A stretch of DNA of 64,000 nucleotides from Gammaproteobacteria bacterium UBA7310. GTDB taxonomy: Bacteria > Pseudomonadota > Gammaproteobacteria > Pseudomonadales > Ketobacteraceae. The stretch lies in contig DKQK01000040.1 in the NCBI GenBank assembly GCA_002471665.1, forward strand, positions 310,001 to 374,000, in the 5' to 3' direction. A model generated the notes under the pieces. The model made no database searches. It saw nothing but the letters and a program-made list of their open reading frames with translations, and was not told where the DNA came from. The position numbers and the translations under genes were made by a program. Every line of letters starts with the position of its first letter. Within the stretch, counting starts at the first letter, position 1. Below are positions 34,900-44,579 of this stretch, piece by piece.

Positions 34900-36534
34900 A
34901 TGGACATTAGACCTGTAGCAACTAAGCCTTTTGCCGGGCAAAAGCCGGGCACATCAGGATTGCGCAAGAAAGTTGATGTTTTTCAGCAGCCGCATTATCT
35001 GGCTAATTTTGTTCAGTCCATCGTAAATTCATTGCCCCGGGATCAGCGCGACTGCCTGGTTGTGGGCGGAGACGGGCGCTATTTTAATGCGGAAGCGACC
35101 CAGATCATACTCCAGGTTCTGGTTGGCAACGGCATTAAACAGGTGCTGGTGGGCGCTGGCGGACTGTTGTCCACACCTGCTGTTTCGCATTTGATCCGTA
35201 AATCAAACGCCAATGGGGGCATTGTTCTGTCAGCCAGCCATAACCCCGGTGGTCCGGGAAAGGATTTTGGCATCAAATTCAATAACGCCAGTGGCAGCCC
35301 GGCACCGGAAGCGGTTACCCAGGCGATCTATCAAAATACTCAATCTATATCGCAGTACCTGGCGGCCGACTTACCGCCTGTGGATTTGGCGGTGGGTGAG
35401 GAGTACCGGTTTGCAGAGACGACAATCAAAGTCGTGGACAGCGTGGATGATTATGCACAGCTTATGCAATCACTGTTTGATTTTGACAAGATATCAGAGG
35501 CGATCCAGTCCACCAGGCTGAGCCTGTGCTTTGATGGCATGCATGCTGTGACCGGGCCTTATGCCACGCGCATATTCAAAGACCTGCTGGGGCTGCCGGA
35601 TAGGGCATTGAAAAACTGTGTTGCGCTGGCGGATTTTGGAGGTGGACATCCCGACCCCAATCGGGTGTACGCCCGTGAACTGTATGACTTCATGATGACC
35701 GATGAGGCACCGGAGCTGGGTGCCGCATCCGATGGCGACGGGGATCGCAATATGATCTTGGGGCGTAAGGCGTTTGTCAGCCCCAGCGACAGTCTGGCTC
35801 TGATTGCACAGCATCATCAGAGCATTCCCCAATTCAAGTCAGGGCTGGTGGGGGTTGCGCGGTCAATGCCAACCAGCACAGCACTGGACCGTGTCGCCCA
35901 GCATCTGAATGTTTCCTGTTATGAAACCCCAACCGGATGGAAATTCTTTGGTAATTTGCTGGATGAAGGGTTGGTGCGGTTGTGTGGAGAGGAGAGCTTT
36001 GGAACCAGCGGTGATCACGTGCGGGAAAAAGACGGGGTATGGACCGTGTTGTGCTGGTTGAGTATTTTGGCAGACCTGCAGCGTCCTGTAAGCGAGCTGC
36101 TCAGGCAGCACTGGACTGCATTTGGGCGCAGCTATTACTGTCGTCATGATTATGAAGGTCTGGAGGCAGATAAAGCCCAGACCATTATGGATCAACTCGT
36201 GCGTAACAGAGGAAGTATCCTGGGGCGCATGGTCAATGGAATGACGGTGTCTGACGTGAACGTATTCAGTTACGAAGATCCGGTGGACGGATCGGTTGCT
36301 CACAATCAGGGGGTACGGGTGCAGTTTGATGATCAATCAAGGGTGGTTTACCGGCTATCTGGGACGGGTACGGACGCCGCCACCTTGCGGGTTTACCTGG
36401 AGCAAATTGAGCGTGATGCGACCAATCAAGGCGCCGATGCCATCGAATACAATGATGTGCTGGGGGAGTTTGCCAACCACATCGCTCAAATCCGTGAGGT
36501 GAGCGGGTTATCCCAGCCTTCCGTGAAAACTTGA
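34900..36534 (+). CDS. pgm: Phosphoglucomutase (alpha-D-glucose-1,6-bisphosphate dependent)
   Basis: 544 aa from ATG 34900; the open frame starts at 34855. It interconverts glucose 1- and 6-phosphate, feeding UDP-glucose and polysaccharide synthesis. N-terminus MDIRPVATKPFAGQKPGTSGLRKKV is typical of the alpha-PGM type. Phospho-serine loop LSASHNPGGPGKDFGIK, metal loop SDGDGDRNMI, sugar loop GEESFGTSGDHVREKDG and the C-terminal phosphate loop RLSGTGTDAATLRVY are all intact. It could supply precursors to the exopolysaccharide locus 17 kb downstream. Confidence 0.95.
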   Translation: MDIRPVATKPFAGQKPGTSGLRKKVDVFQQPHYLANFVQSIVNSLPRDQRDCLVVGGDGRYFNAEATQIILQVLVGNGIKQVLVGAGGLLSTPAVSHLIRKSNANGGIVLSASHNPGGPGKDFGIKFNNASGSPAPEAVTQAIYQNTQSISQYLAADLPPVDLAVGEEYRFAETTIKVVDSVDDYAQLMQSLFDFDKISEAIQSTRLSLCFDGMHAVTGPYATRIFKDLLGLPDRALKNCVALADFGGGHPDPNRVYARELYDFMMTDEAPELGAASDGDGDRNMILGRKAFVSPSDSLALIAQHHQSIPQFKSGLVGVARSMPTSTALDRVAQHLNVSCYETPTGWKFFGNLLDEGLVRLCGEESFGTSGDHVREKDGVWTVLCWLSILADLQRPVSELLRQHWTAFGRSYYCRHDYEGLEADKAQTIMDQLVRNRGSILGRMVNGMTVSDVNVFSYEDPVDGSVAHNQGVRVQFDDQSRVVYRLSGTGTDAATLRVYLEQIERDATNQGADAIEYNDVLGEFANHIAQIREVSGLSQPSVKT

Positions 36535-36607
36535 GCTTGGTCAACTTGACGGAGCAGGTTTGTTTCCACACAATCCGCTTTTCACAGACTGAGTTGATTA
36601 GTAATTT

Positions 36608-36895
36608 ATGAAGACAAGTGAATTGACAGGCCGTGGTCTGGATTATGAGATGTACCGCCATGCCTGTAAGGTTTCCGGCAAAACACCCAGTGACGCTGAG
36701 TTCGAGCAGGGTTATCAGAAAGGACAGTTTCACTTTCACCAGGATAAGGCATTGTTGCTGGATCTGATGGAAACCTACAAGATAAACACGCAGTATTTGG
36801 CGCAGGAATGGTTGGCTTCCACGACCCGCAGCAGTGCATGGGGCGAGACGCCTTTGATAGCGGTATGCAGGTTGGTATTGATCCTTAGCCAATAG
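36608..36895 (+). CDS. Small protein resembling phage NinX (DUF2591)
   Basis: 95 aa. The N-terminus MKTSELTGRGLDYEM and the C-terminal segment GETPLIAVCRLVL resemble the conserved ends of the DUF2591/NinX family (KTSELTGRALDWAV... and TPLIAAMR...), which is usually found in phages and enteric genomes. The middle part is poorly matched. Function unknown. It stands alone between pgm and the DUF2806 gene with no phage genes nearby. From memory of the family, not a search. Confidence 0.6.
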   Translation: MKTSELTGRGLDYEMYRHACKVSGKTPSDAEFEQGYQKGQFHFHQDKALLLDLMETYKINTQYLAQEWLASTTRSSAWGETPLIAVCRLVLILSQ

Positions 36896-36993
36896 GGTTG
36901 GCTGGGTAATTTTGCAGCAACCATAGCAGGGATTGCTATACTGACTTATGCACAAGACCTTGATAAAAATCATAACGGCAACTGAGGCTTTGG

Positions 36994-38034
36994 GTGAGTC
37001 AATCTTTATTGAGAATTCAATTACTTAAGAAACTTTGGGTACACCTTACCCCAAAGGAGGTCTATGGCTTGTCCTCTCCGGACAAGATCCAGCGCTCCGG
37101 TCAGACCTTGGGTGAGGTACGGCGCAAGGAGCTGTCCCATATTCTCCATGTCGAGCGCCAACTGCACGAATTGCGTCGTGGCCACGCCAGCCTGGATCCT
37201 ACCGGTAAAATTATCCGCTCTGCCGAAATCAGGGATATACGTGAGGTAAAGTTTGCCTCCATCATTGAGAACAGTGATCAAATTGAGGTGGAACAGGAGT
37301 CTTTACCGGATATCGCCAAGATGATGGAAAACGCCGCTGACGTCAGCCGTCATGATGCGCTGGAAAGGCTGCTGCGGTTGCAGAAGTTGTATCTGCTGAC
37401 GGAGCGCATCATTTTGGGTCTGGCGTTGAACGATATCGATAAAGGGGCATTGGATCGGCGCTGGCTCAACCGCTGGAAGATCAATGCCAGTGAGTCTTCA
37501 AACGGGGCGCTGCAACAATTGTGGGCCCGAATTCTGGTACGGGAACTGATCAATCCCGGTACCACCAGTCTGCGCGCTTTGGAGCATCTTGCCTGCTTTA
37601 GTCTGGAGGATGCAGAGGGGCTAAATAAGTTAGGGTCCTGGGCCTGTGGTGACTTCGTTTATCGCAGCGCGTTGCAGGCCTTGCCCCGGGAATTTGACCT
37701 GGACCTGTTCGAAAACCTGGAAGAACAGGGAATCATTCGTGGAGTCCATGGCAAGGTGCTAAGCAAAACCCTATTCAGTCAGTCGCAAACGCATTTTGTC
37801 TGCCGGATATCCATGACCGATAAGCATTTGCTGATCCAATCCAGTCAGCCCCGGCCAGAACTGCATGTGCCCGCTTACATGATTACAAAGTTGGGCAGGG
37901 AATTGATCAGTCTGGTGAATGCCCCGGTGGATACTGCGTACCTGGAGGCCATGATGCAGGATCTGCATGCCCGTGGTATGAGCGTGAGCATCGATGACCG
38001 CGTGCAGGGTGATCGCCACTGCAACACGCTCTAA
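36994..38034 (+). CDS. DUF2806 family protein
   Basis: 346 aa, GTG start, cytoplasmic, largely helical. RRWLNRWKINASESSNGALQQLWARILVREL with NPGTTSLRALEHLACFSLEDAEGL is the signature block of DUF2806. The N-terminal third is charged and polar. The C-terminal part contains mixed alpha/beta with LHVPAYMITKLGRELISL. Function unknown. It ends 77 bases before the large PilZ-EAL gene and may be cotranscribed with it. Confidence 0.78.
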   Translation: MSQSLLRIQLLKKLWVHLTPKEVYGLSSPDKIQRSGQTLGEVRRKELSHILHVERQLHELRRGHASLDPTGKIIRSAEIRDIREVKFASIIENSDQIEVEQESLPDIAKMMENAADVSRHDALERLLRLQKLYLLTERIILGLALNDIDKGALDRRWLNRWKINASESSNGALQQLWARILVRELINPGTTSLRALEHLACFSLEDAEGLNKLGSWACGDFVYRSALQALPREFDLDLFENLEEQGIIRGVHGKVLSKTLFSQSQTHFVCRISMTDKHLLIQSSQPRPELHVPAYMITKLGRELISLVNAPVDTAYLEAMMQDLHARGMSVSIDDRVQGDRHCNTL

Positions 38035-38111
38035 AATCATAAAAATACTACGTTTTTCCGAAAAGTTACTAAACTTAACCAAGTGACCGATTGTTCAGTT
38101 GGGGTGTTGTT

Positions 38112-41100
38112 GTGGAAAAACGCGATTTTCCTCGGGAAGGCGTTGATATTGACGCAGTCTTCAACTTTGGGGAAGGCGAAGGCAATCTCTGCAAGATTGA
38201 AGATTACAGTGGCGAAGGGATCTATGTGACCATTCCTGATCAGCGCTACCTGAAATCCGTTAAGGACAGTCTTACGGACATTGATTCCATTGTCACGGTA
38301 ACGTTCAAGGCGGGCTCCCGCTATATCGCAATCGACTGCGTGGTGGTGCATCAGCAGGACAACGGTTTTGGGCTCAAGTTCGTACATCAGAATCCAAAGA
38401 ATGTGGATGCCATCAAACTGGCTGCTGAAGCAACCGCAAAGCGCAAAAGTAACGATGCGCTACTGTCGAAAGAGCAGGGCCATAAAAATCTGGCGGCCGC
38501 CAGGAAATCCAACCTGATTAAAGTTGCCAACAGCAGAGCCAAATCGTTTCTTGAAGAACGCGTACCGGAATTCTTGCGAGCACTGAATGAATCGTTGATG
38601 ACAGAAGCGGAGATTCAATCCAGCGATGCAGCGCAGCATCAATACTTTGATGCCATGGCAGGTTTCAAAAAACTTGCAAACAGACTACTGGAACAGCTGG
38701 ATGGAACCATATCGGCGGATGCATCGGATGTAGCCAATGGACGCTGGAAGGAGAAGCGCGGGGAAACGTCAGCTGATGAGGCTGAAGGTTCACTCTCCCT
38801 GGTGGAAAAGGAGGAGTTTGAGGACTGGTTGATCGTGCGCGTGGCCACTTCCCGTACTGAGCTGCAATTCAGGGATATTCTGATCGAGCTCCAGTTGCGA
38901 CTGGATGTAGCCTTTGGTCAGGAAGACTCCGGCCGTATTTATAATCCTTATGGGCCTGCCGCGTATTGCCATGCCTTTTACGACTGTATCCGCCCGCTGC
39001 GCCTCAGTCATAGAGTCGAGCGCCTGGTTTTCAAAATATACCAGGAACGCATCCTGTCGGAATTGGGCAGCCTGTATAAAGGATTGAATAAAATTCTGAT
39101 CGACGCCGATGTGTTGCCGGATATTAATGTTGCTAAGTATTTGGCGAGCAAGGCACTGAAAGATCGAGCAAATGTCAAACGCGAAGCCACCGCTCAGCCA
39201 GCAGGAACACCGAATCCGGAGCATGACAAAACACCGCAAATGGAGCAGGCCATGGCAGGGCTCCCGGGGGCAGCGGTTGCAGGTGCACAGCTAGGATCAT
39301 TTGAGCAGTTACAGGCCGGGCTTGCCCGTGCACGTAGCGCATATTCAACTGCCAGCAAGCTGTGGCAAATTCACAGTAAACAGGGCTCGGGAGGGCAGGT
39401 GCGTACTGCTGCTCAAGGTGGTGCTCCAGGTGAATTGAGCCCTGCACTTGCCAACGAGTATGCCCAAGCGATTCAGTCAGTGCGACACCAGGTACTGGAT
39501 GGGTCAGTGAATCTGGATTCTCCGGGGGCACTGAAGCACTATATAGCGCAGGCCACCGGGCCTGAGTCCCCACTGGGGGAGCAGCACCTTGATTCCGCTG
39601 ACATGATTGAAAACCTGTTTTCGAATATCGTTGAAAGCAGCAGAATTGAGCAGTCTTTACGTTCCGATCTGCGTAAGTTGGAAATACCCCTGTTGGAAGT
39701 TTTGTTAGCGGATCCCACTTTGTTTACTGCCGATTTTCATCCGGCTCGTCAAGCAGTGAATTACATAGCGCTGTTGTCTGATCGTGGCAGTGTCAACTTG
39801 AACCAGAATAAGCCGGTAATTCGGCAAAGCATAAACGAGTTGGTGCAAAAAGGAAGTTCTGATCCCGATACATTGAACAACGTGGTTGGTAAGCTGGATA
39901 CACTGGTCGAAAAAGAGAAGAAACTCATTGAGCGAAACCTTTCTCGAGTAACAGAGGCCTGCGTAGGGCAGGAAAAGGTGAAGAGCGCCAACATCATGGT
40001 GGAGCGGGAGCTCACAAAACGACTGGGAGATCAGGATGTACCAGAAGCGGTTCTAAAACTGATCGACGGAGGCTGGCGTGATCTGATGCGGTTATGTTAT
40101 TTCCGTGAAGGGTTGGGGAGCCGGGCCTGGGAGATGACATTGATCGTTATCGATCAGCTACTCTTACGCCTTGTGCCTGGGGCTTATGACGAAACCAAGA
40201 TTCTGTTTAAGTCCGACGAGCTGACGAAATTGATCCAGAAGGGGATTTCCAAAGTCGAGAAAAATGCATCGAGTTCAGCGAACATCGTTTCAGAAATCGA
40301 TACTTTACTACAAGATGGGGTAACTGACTCAACTTCTGTGGCGGTTTATAAAGCGCCACAGGGCATTGTGGAGAGCCCAGCCGAGCGACTGGTGAAACTT
40401 GGGCTTGATGATGACGATAAATCCATTCAACGTTGGATGAAACGGGCCAAGAGCTTGAAGGAAGGGCAATGGCTTGAATTCGACGCCAACTCGGATAATT
40501 CAGTTTTGAATCAGTTGGCCTGGGTTTCGGAACAGTTTGACCGCTATGTGTTTGTCAATCATCACGGCATGAAAGTGAAAGACATTTCCCTTGAAGAATT
40601 GGCACTAAAGCTAAAGAGCGGAGACATCATTGTGCTCAGTGATTCCAGTATGCCGGCAGTTGAGAAGGGGTTGGATGCGCTGATACAGAAGATCTATGAT
40701 CAATTGGCTTTTGAGTCAGCTCATGATCAGTTGACGGGATTGATAACCCGCAAAGAGTTTGAGCGCTGCATTGCACAGTCTGTTGCCCGCTCCAAGAAAA
40801 ATGATACCTACTATGTTCTGATATTCATCGACATACTGCAGTTCAAGGTGATCAATAATACCTGTGGTTACGAAGTGGGAGACAGTTTTCTGAGAGACGT
40901 GGGAAACAGGATTAAAAGTGTAGCCTTCAACGACGCTATGATTGGTCGTATTGGTGGAAACGAATTTGGTGTTTTAGTACCGATTGAGAACGAGAAAAAA
41001 GGCTATCTTTTGGCGGCGGAAATAAAATCTGCTATTGAAGAGAAGCGCTTTGTGTCAGGTGATCAAAGTTTTGTAATTACCGCAGTCGTCTCCATGATTG

Positions 41101-42020
41101 GATTCGGTAGTGAAAATAACCAGGTGCTTGAGCTGTTGCGTTCTGTTGAAGCGGCTGCCGAAATCTGTAAAAAATCCGGTCAAAAAGAAATTCAGCTGGT
41201 GCGGCCAGGTGATGAAAGGATGGAAGAGCGCGATGAAGTGATGTCGTGGGTCGCCCGCATTAATCGAGCACTGGATGAGGAGAATCTTAAAGTTCGTTGT
41301 CAGATGATTTATCCGATTATGGGGGGTAATTCCGGTCTGCCACATTTCGAGGTGCTGTTGACGGTAGTGGATGAGAACGGTGAGCATCTGCCTCCGGCTG
41401 ATTTTATCAAGGCGGCGGAAGAATACAGCCGCATGGGTTCCGTAGATCGCTGGGTAATTGAGAGCGTGCTGGTCTGGATGAAGGAAAACCCTGATGTTCT
41501 TAGTCGTATGGGAGGCTTTTCCATTAATCTGTCGGGGCACTCTCTCAATGATGAAACTTTTCTGGATTTTATCTTCGAGGCGCTGGTGCGTTATCAGGTC
41601 CCAAGGCAGAAACTGATTTTTGAGATAACCGAAACCACGGCCGTCGCCAATCTTGAGGATGCTGCAGATTTTATCAATGAGATGAAAGGAATAGGATGCC
41701 GATTCTCGCTTGATGATTTCGGGGCCGGTCAGTCTTCCTATGCGTATCTAAAACGGCTGCCGGTGGACTTTATTAAGATCGACGGTGCTTTTGTACGAAA
41801 TATATCTGAGGATGATGTGGACTATGCTCTGGTGAAATCCATCACTGAAATGGGGCATTTCCTCAATAAGAAGATTGTTGCAGAGTTTGTTTCATCAGAA
41901 GAAATTCTTGAAGTGGTCAAGGATATTGGCGTGGATTACGTGCAAGGGTACTATCTGGGGCGGCCGGTTATGATCGAGGATCTGGAGGGCTCATTACAGC
42001 CCAATCATGAAATGGCATAA
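38112..42020 (+). CDS. PilZ - DUF1631 - degenerate GGDEF - EAL cyclic-di-GMP protein
   Basis: 1302 aa from GTG 38112 (GGGG upstream); the frame opens at 38091. N-terminal PilZ domain with both cyclic-di-GMP motifs, RDFPR and DYSGEG. A long helical DUF1631-like region (about 100-770). A GGDEF-like domain that looks inactive: GGNEF at the signature, and IDILQFK where a second Asp is expected. C-terminal EAL phosphodiesterase with FEVLL, INLSG, EITET, LDDFGAG, IKIDG, AEFV and VQGYYLGRP, so all expected metal and base residues are there. No membrane segment. Likely a soluble phosphodiesterase controlled by its own cyclic-di-GMP sensor domain. Confidence 0.88.
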   Translation: MEKRDFPREGVDIDAVFNFGEGEGNLCKIEDYSGEGIYVTIPDQRYLKSVKDSLTDIDSIVTVTFKAGSRYIAIDCVVVHQQDNGFGLKFVHQNPKNVDAIKLAAEATAKRKSNDALLSKEQGHKNLAAARKSNLIKVANSRAKSFLEERVPEFLRALNESLMTEAEIQSSDAAQHQYFDAMAGFKKLANRLLEQLDGTISADASDVANGRWKEKRGETSADEAEGSLSLVEKEEFEDWLIVRVATSRTELQFRDILIELQLRLDVAFGQEDSGRIYNPYGPAAYCHAFYDCIRPLRLSHRVERLVFKIYQERILSELGSLYKGLNKILIDADVLPDINVAKYLASKALKDRANVKREATAQPAGTPNPEHDKTPQMEQAMAGLPGAAVAGAQLGSFEQLQAGLARARSAYSTASKLWQIHSKQGSGGQVRTAAQGGAPGELSPALANEYAQAIQSVRHQVLDGSVNLDSPGALKHYIAQATGPESPLGEQHLDSADMIENLFSNIVESSRIEQSLRSDLRKLEIPLLEVLLADPTLFTADFHPARQAVNYIALLSDRGSVNLNQNKPVIRQSINELVQKGSSDPDTLNNVVGKLDTLVEKEKKLIERNLSRVTEACVGQEKVKSANIMVERELTKRLGDQDVPEAVLKLIDGGWRDLMRLCYFREGLGSRAWEMTLIVIDQLLLRLVPGAYDETKILFKSDELTKLIQKGISKVEKNASSSANIVSEIDTLLQDGVTDSTSVAVYKAPQGIVESPAERLVKLGLDDDDKSIQRWMKRAKSLKEGQWLEFDANSDNSVLNQLAWVSEQFDRYVFVNHHGMKVKDISLEELALKLKSGDIIVLSDSSMPAVEKGLDALIQKIYDQLAFESAHDQLTGLITRKEFERCIAQSVARSKKNDTYYVLIFIDILQFKVINNTCGYEVGDSFLRDVGNRIKSVAFNDAMIGRIGGNEFGVLVPIENEKKGYLLAAEIKSAIEEKRFVSGDQSFVITAVVSMIGFGSENNQVLELLRSVEAAAEICKKSGQKEIQLVRPGDERMEERDEVMSWVARINRALDEENLKVRCQMIYPIMGGNSGLPHFEVLLTVVDENGEHLPPADFIKAAEEYSRMGSVDRWVIESVLVWMKENPDVLSRMGGFSINLSGHSLNDETFLDFIFEALVRYQVPRQKLIFEITETTAVANLEDAADFINEMKGIGCRFSLDDFGAGQSSYAYLKRLPVDFIKIDGAFVRNISEDDVDYALVKSITEMGHFLNKKIVAEFVSSEEILEVVKDIGVDYVQGYYLGRPVMIEDLEGSLQPNHEMA

Positions 42021-42093
42021 GCCTGGATCCGTGTCTGGTCAATTCAACGATCAATCGGTACAGTAGGGATCATTGATTCTATGTGGCGATTGT

Positions 42094-43098
42094 ATGATGA
42101 AAGTAAATGTCGAAAACCTGAAACGAAGCCATCAGATTACTCTGTTTCTGGTGGACGCGATAATGTTGTTTCTGATATCCGTCAACCTGATCTGGATTAT
42201 ATTTGATTCCCTGTTTGTCAGTGACCTTTTCAGATCCCTTCTTAACGGGATTTCACCCACCTTCACCAGTTTCTATGCAAGTCAGATCCATCCGGATTTC
42301 GTCACCTATGATCTGATGTTTGTGGCCGTATTCATTACTGAATTCGTGCTGCGTTGGGGAGTGGCGATCTATCAGAAAACCTATCATCGCTGGTTCTTTT
42401 ATCCCTTTGTTCATTGGTACGATTTGGTGGGGTGTATTCCCGTAGGTTCATTCCGTTGGTTGAGGTTGCTGCGGATCTTTTCCATATTGTATCGTTTGGA
42501 GAAGTACGGAATCATTGATATCGGGAATTCCGCTTTTGGGAGGTTCGTAGCTAAATACTACAATGTGGTGGTGGAAGAAATATCAGATCGTGTGGTTGAA
42601 AACGTTCTTGATGGTGTGCAGTCTGAGGTTAAGCAAGGAAGCCCGGTATTGGAAAAAATTCTGCTGGAAGTTCTGATACCGCAAAAGACATTGATTGCCA
42701 ATTGGTTAACGGTGAAGATAAATGAAATATCCGATGAAGTCTATGTACCCAATCAACAGGCATTACGTGGTTACATTGAGCGATCCTTAGCGGATTCCAT
42801 TTCGCGGGACGTGAAGGTGGCTGCCATTGAATCCATTCCCGTGATGGGGCCAAAGGTGGTGGAGCTAATCGAACAGACGGTGAGTGATGTTGTGTTCGAT
42901 GTGGTAGACGGCCTGATGCTGGATATCGGGAAGCAGGAAACGGATCATATCGTCATGGAATTATTGGATCGGGTGATTCATAAAGTTCTGGAACCCACCG
43001 ATGCGTTTAATGAGGCAAGCAAGGCGGTACTGGTGGATGCGATAGATATCATCAAGGCCCAGGTAAGGGTGCAGCGCTGGAGATTGGAGACTACATAA
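42094..43098 (+). CDS. Voltage-sensor-like membrane protein of unknown function
   Basis: 334 aa from ATG 42094. Three or four membrane helices in residues 15-145; the segment WYDLVGCIPVGSFRWLRLLRIFSILYRL has an acidic helix followed by regularly spaced arginines, as in the S3-S4 part of voltage sensors. No pore-loop selectivity filter is visible, so it is not a complete potassium channel. The remaining 190 residues are soluble, amphipathic and helical. Start codon alternatives 42073 and 42097. Its stop overlaps the amidase start (TAATG). Confidence 0.7.
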   Translation: MMKVNVENLKRSHQITLFLVDAIMLFLISVNLIWIIFDSLFVSDLFRSLLNGISPTFTSFYASQIHPDFVTYDLMFVAVFITEFVLRWGVAIYQKTYHRWFFYPFVHWYDLVGCIPVGSFRWLRLLRIFSILYRLEKYGIIDIGNSAFGRFVAKYYNVVVEEISDRVVENVLDGVQSEVKQGSPVLEKILLEVLIPQKTLIANWLTVKINEISDEVYVPNQQALRGYIERSLADSISRDVKVAAIESIPVMGPKVVELIEQTVSDVVFDVVDGLMLDIGKQETDHIVMELLDRVIHKVLEPTDAFNEASKAVLVDAIDIIKAQVRVQRWRLETT

Positions 43099-44579
43099 TG
43101 ATCAGCTTTGAAGATTACCGCAACATGGATGGCACCGAGCTGGCAGCGCAGATTAAGCAGGGAGCGCTTTCCCGGGAAGAAGTACTTGAGTGTGCTATTT
43201 CCCGTGCAAAACAGGTCAATCCAGCGATCAATGCGATCATACATCCCTATTACGATGAGGCCCGTAGTTACCTGCAAAAAAATCAGAGTGATGGTGTGTT
43301 GGCGGGTGTCCCCATGCTATTGAAAGATTTGGTGGGAGAAGTGAAAGGGTGGGTGACCCAAAATGGAACGGCGGCCTACAACAGGACGCCGGCGCAATCT
43401 ACCAGTAGTCTTTTCAAGCGATATTCAGACATGGGGTTGGTGTTTATCGGCAAAACCAATACACCGGAATTCGGGCTGATGGCAACTACGGAGCCTGTGG
43501 CCAGTGGACCAAGTTTCAATCCGTGGAATCTTTTGAAATCAACCGGTGGTTCCAGTGGCGGTTCTGCGGCTGCTGTGGCTGCAGGAATCGTTCCCATTGC
43601 CAGCGCGGGCGACGGTGGAGGTTCCATCAGAATCCCCGCCTCTTGTTGCGGCTTGTTTGGATTAAAGCCGACACGCGGTATCAATCCTTCCGGGCCCTTC
43701 GCTGAGCTATGGGATGGCGCCGTATCCGAGCATGTACTAACACGCAGTGTGCGTGATTCTCTGACGGTTCTTAAAGGCAGTATGGGTAGTGACCAATACT
43801 CCCACGTGCCCTCCATGGTGCCCCCTGATTTTGTTCGGCAGCCCGCATCACGGCGACGTACGCTACGAATTGGTTATTGCGTACGGTCGTTCTATGGTGG
43901 CACAGTGCATGAGGATACCATTAATGCCGTTCATCAAGCGGTTGATGTGCTTAAGGGGCTTGGACATGAGGTGGAAGAGGTTGAGCTGGAGTTGGACGGA
44001 GACAAGCTTGCTTCCTGTTACGGTGATATTTACGCGGCGCACGTTAATGCGGACGTATCCGAACTAATAACCCGCTACGGAAAGCGGTTTGTGCGGGACA
44101 ACATCGAGCCACTTAGCTATCTAATATATGCCATAGGAAACCACTTTCGCGCCGGTGATTTTGTTCTGTCTAAAAGACGCTGGGCTGAGTTCAGTCATAT
44201 GATGTCAACCTGGCATAAGCAGTACGACGTTTTGGCAACTCCGACCATTGCGGTACCGCCCTATGATATTGGTGAAATGGCGGGTAGTCATCTTGAGAAC
44301 ATGTTGTTGAAGATCGCAAATCGGTTGTCGTTGTCTGCCTTTGCCCCCAGGCAATTGCTGTACGAAGTGAGTAAGCCGCACTTGCAGAAAGTTCCGTTCA
44401 CGCAACTGGCGAACATTACCGGGCAACCGGCCATGTCGGTGCCTTTATTCTGGAATAATCAGGGGCTGCCTATCGGCACGCAATTTGTTGCTGACCGTAT
44501 GCAGGATCAATTGCTGTTCGATCTTGCATTCCAGTTGGAGGAGGCGTGCCCCTGGTTTCATAAGGCACCGGCACTTTAG
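43098..44579 (+). CDS. Amidase-signature hydrolase
   Basis: 493 aa. The Ser-cisSer-Lys triad is visible: Lys76 in PMLLKDL, Ser in STGGSSGGSAAAVAAG (near 150) and the nucleophile Ser in GDGGGSIRIPASCCGLFGLKP (near 176). The overall pattern is close to 6-aminohexanoate-cyclic-dimer hydrolase (NylA)-like amidases; the natural substrate is unknown. No signal peptide. Its ATG shares one base with the preceding stop, so the two are translationally coupled. The stop overlaps the convergent HD-GYP gene stop. Confidence 0.92.
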   Translation: MISFEDYRNMDGTELAAQIKQGALSREEVLECAISRAKQVNPAINAIIHPYYDEARSYLQKNQSDGVLAGVPMLLKDLVGEVKGWVTQNGTAAYNRTPAQSTSSLFKRYSDMGLVFIGKTNTPEFGLMATTEPVASGPSFNPWNLLKSTGGSSGGSAAAVAAGIVPIASAGDGGGSIRIPASCCGLFGLKPTRGINPSGPFAELWDGAVSEHVLTRSVRDSLTVLKGSMGSDQYSHVPSMVPPDFVRQPASRRRTLRIGYCVRSFYGGTVHEDTINAVHQAVDVLKGLGHEVEEVELELDGDKLASCYGDIYAAHVNADVSELITRYGKRFVRDNIEPLSYLIYAIGNHFRAGDFVLSKRRWAEFSHMMSTWHKQYDVLATPTIAVPPYDIGEMAGSHLENMLLKIANRLSLSAFAPRQLLYEVSKPHLQKVPFTQLANITGQPAMSVPLFWNNQGLPIGTQFVADRMQDQLLFDLAFQLEEACPWFHKAPAL

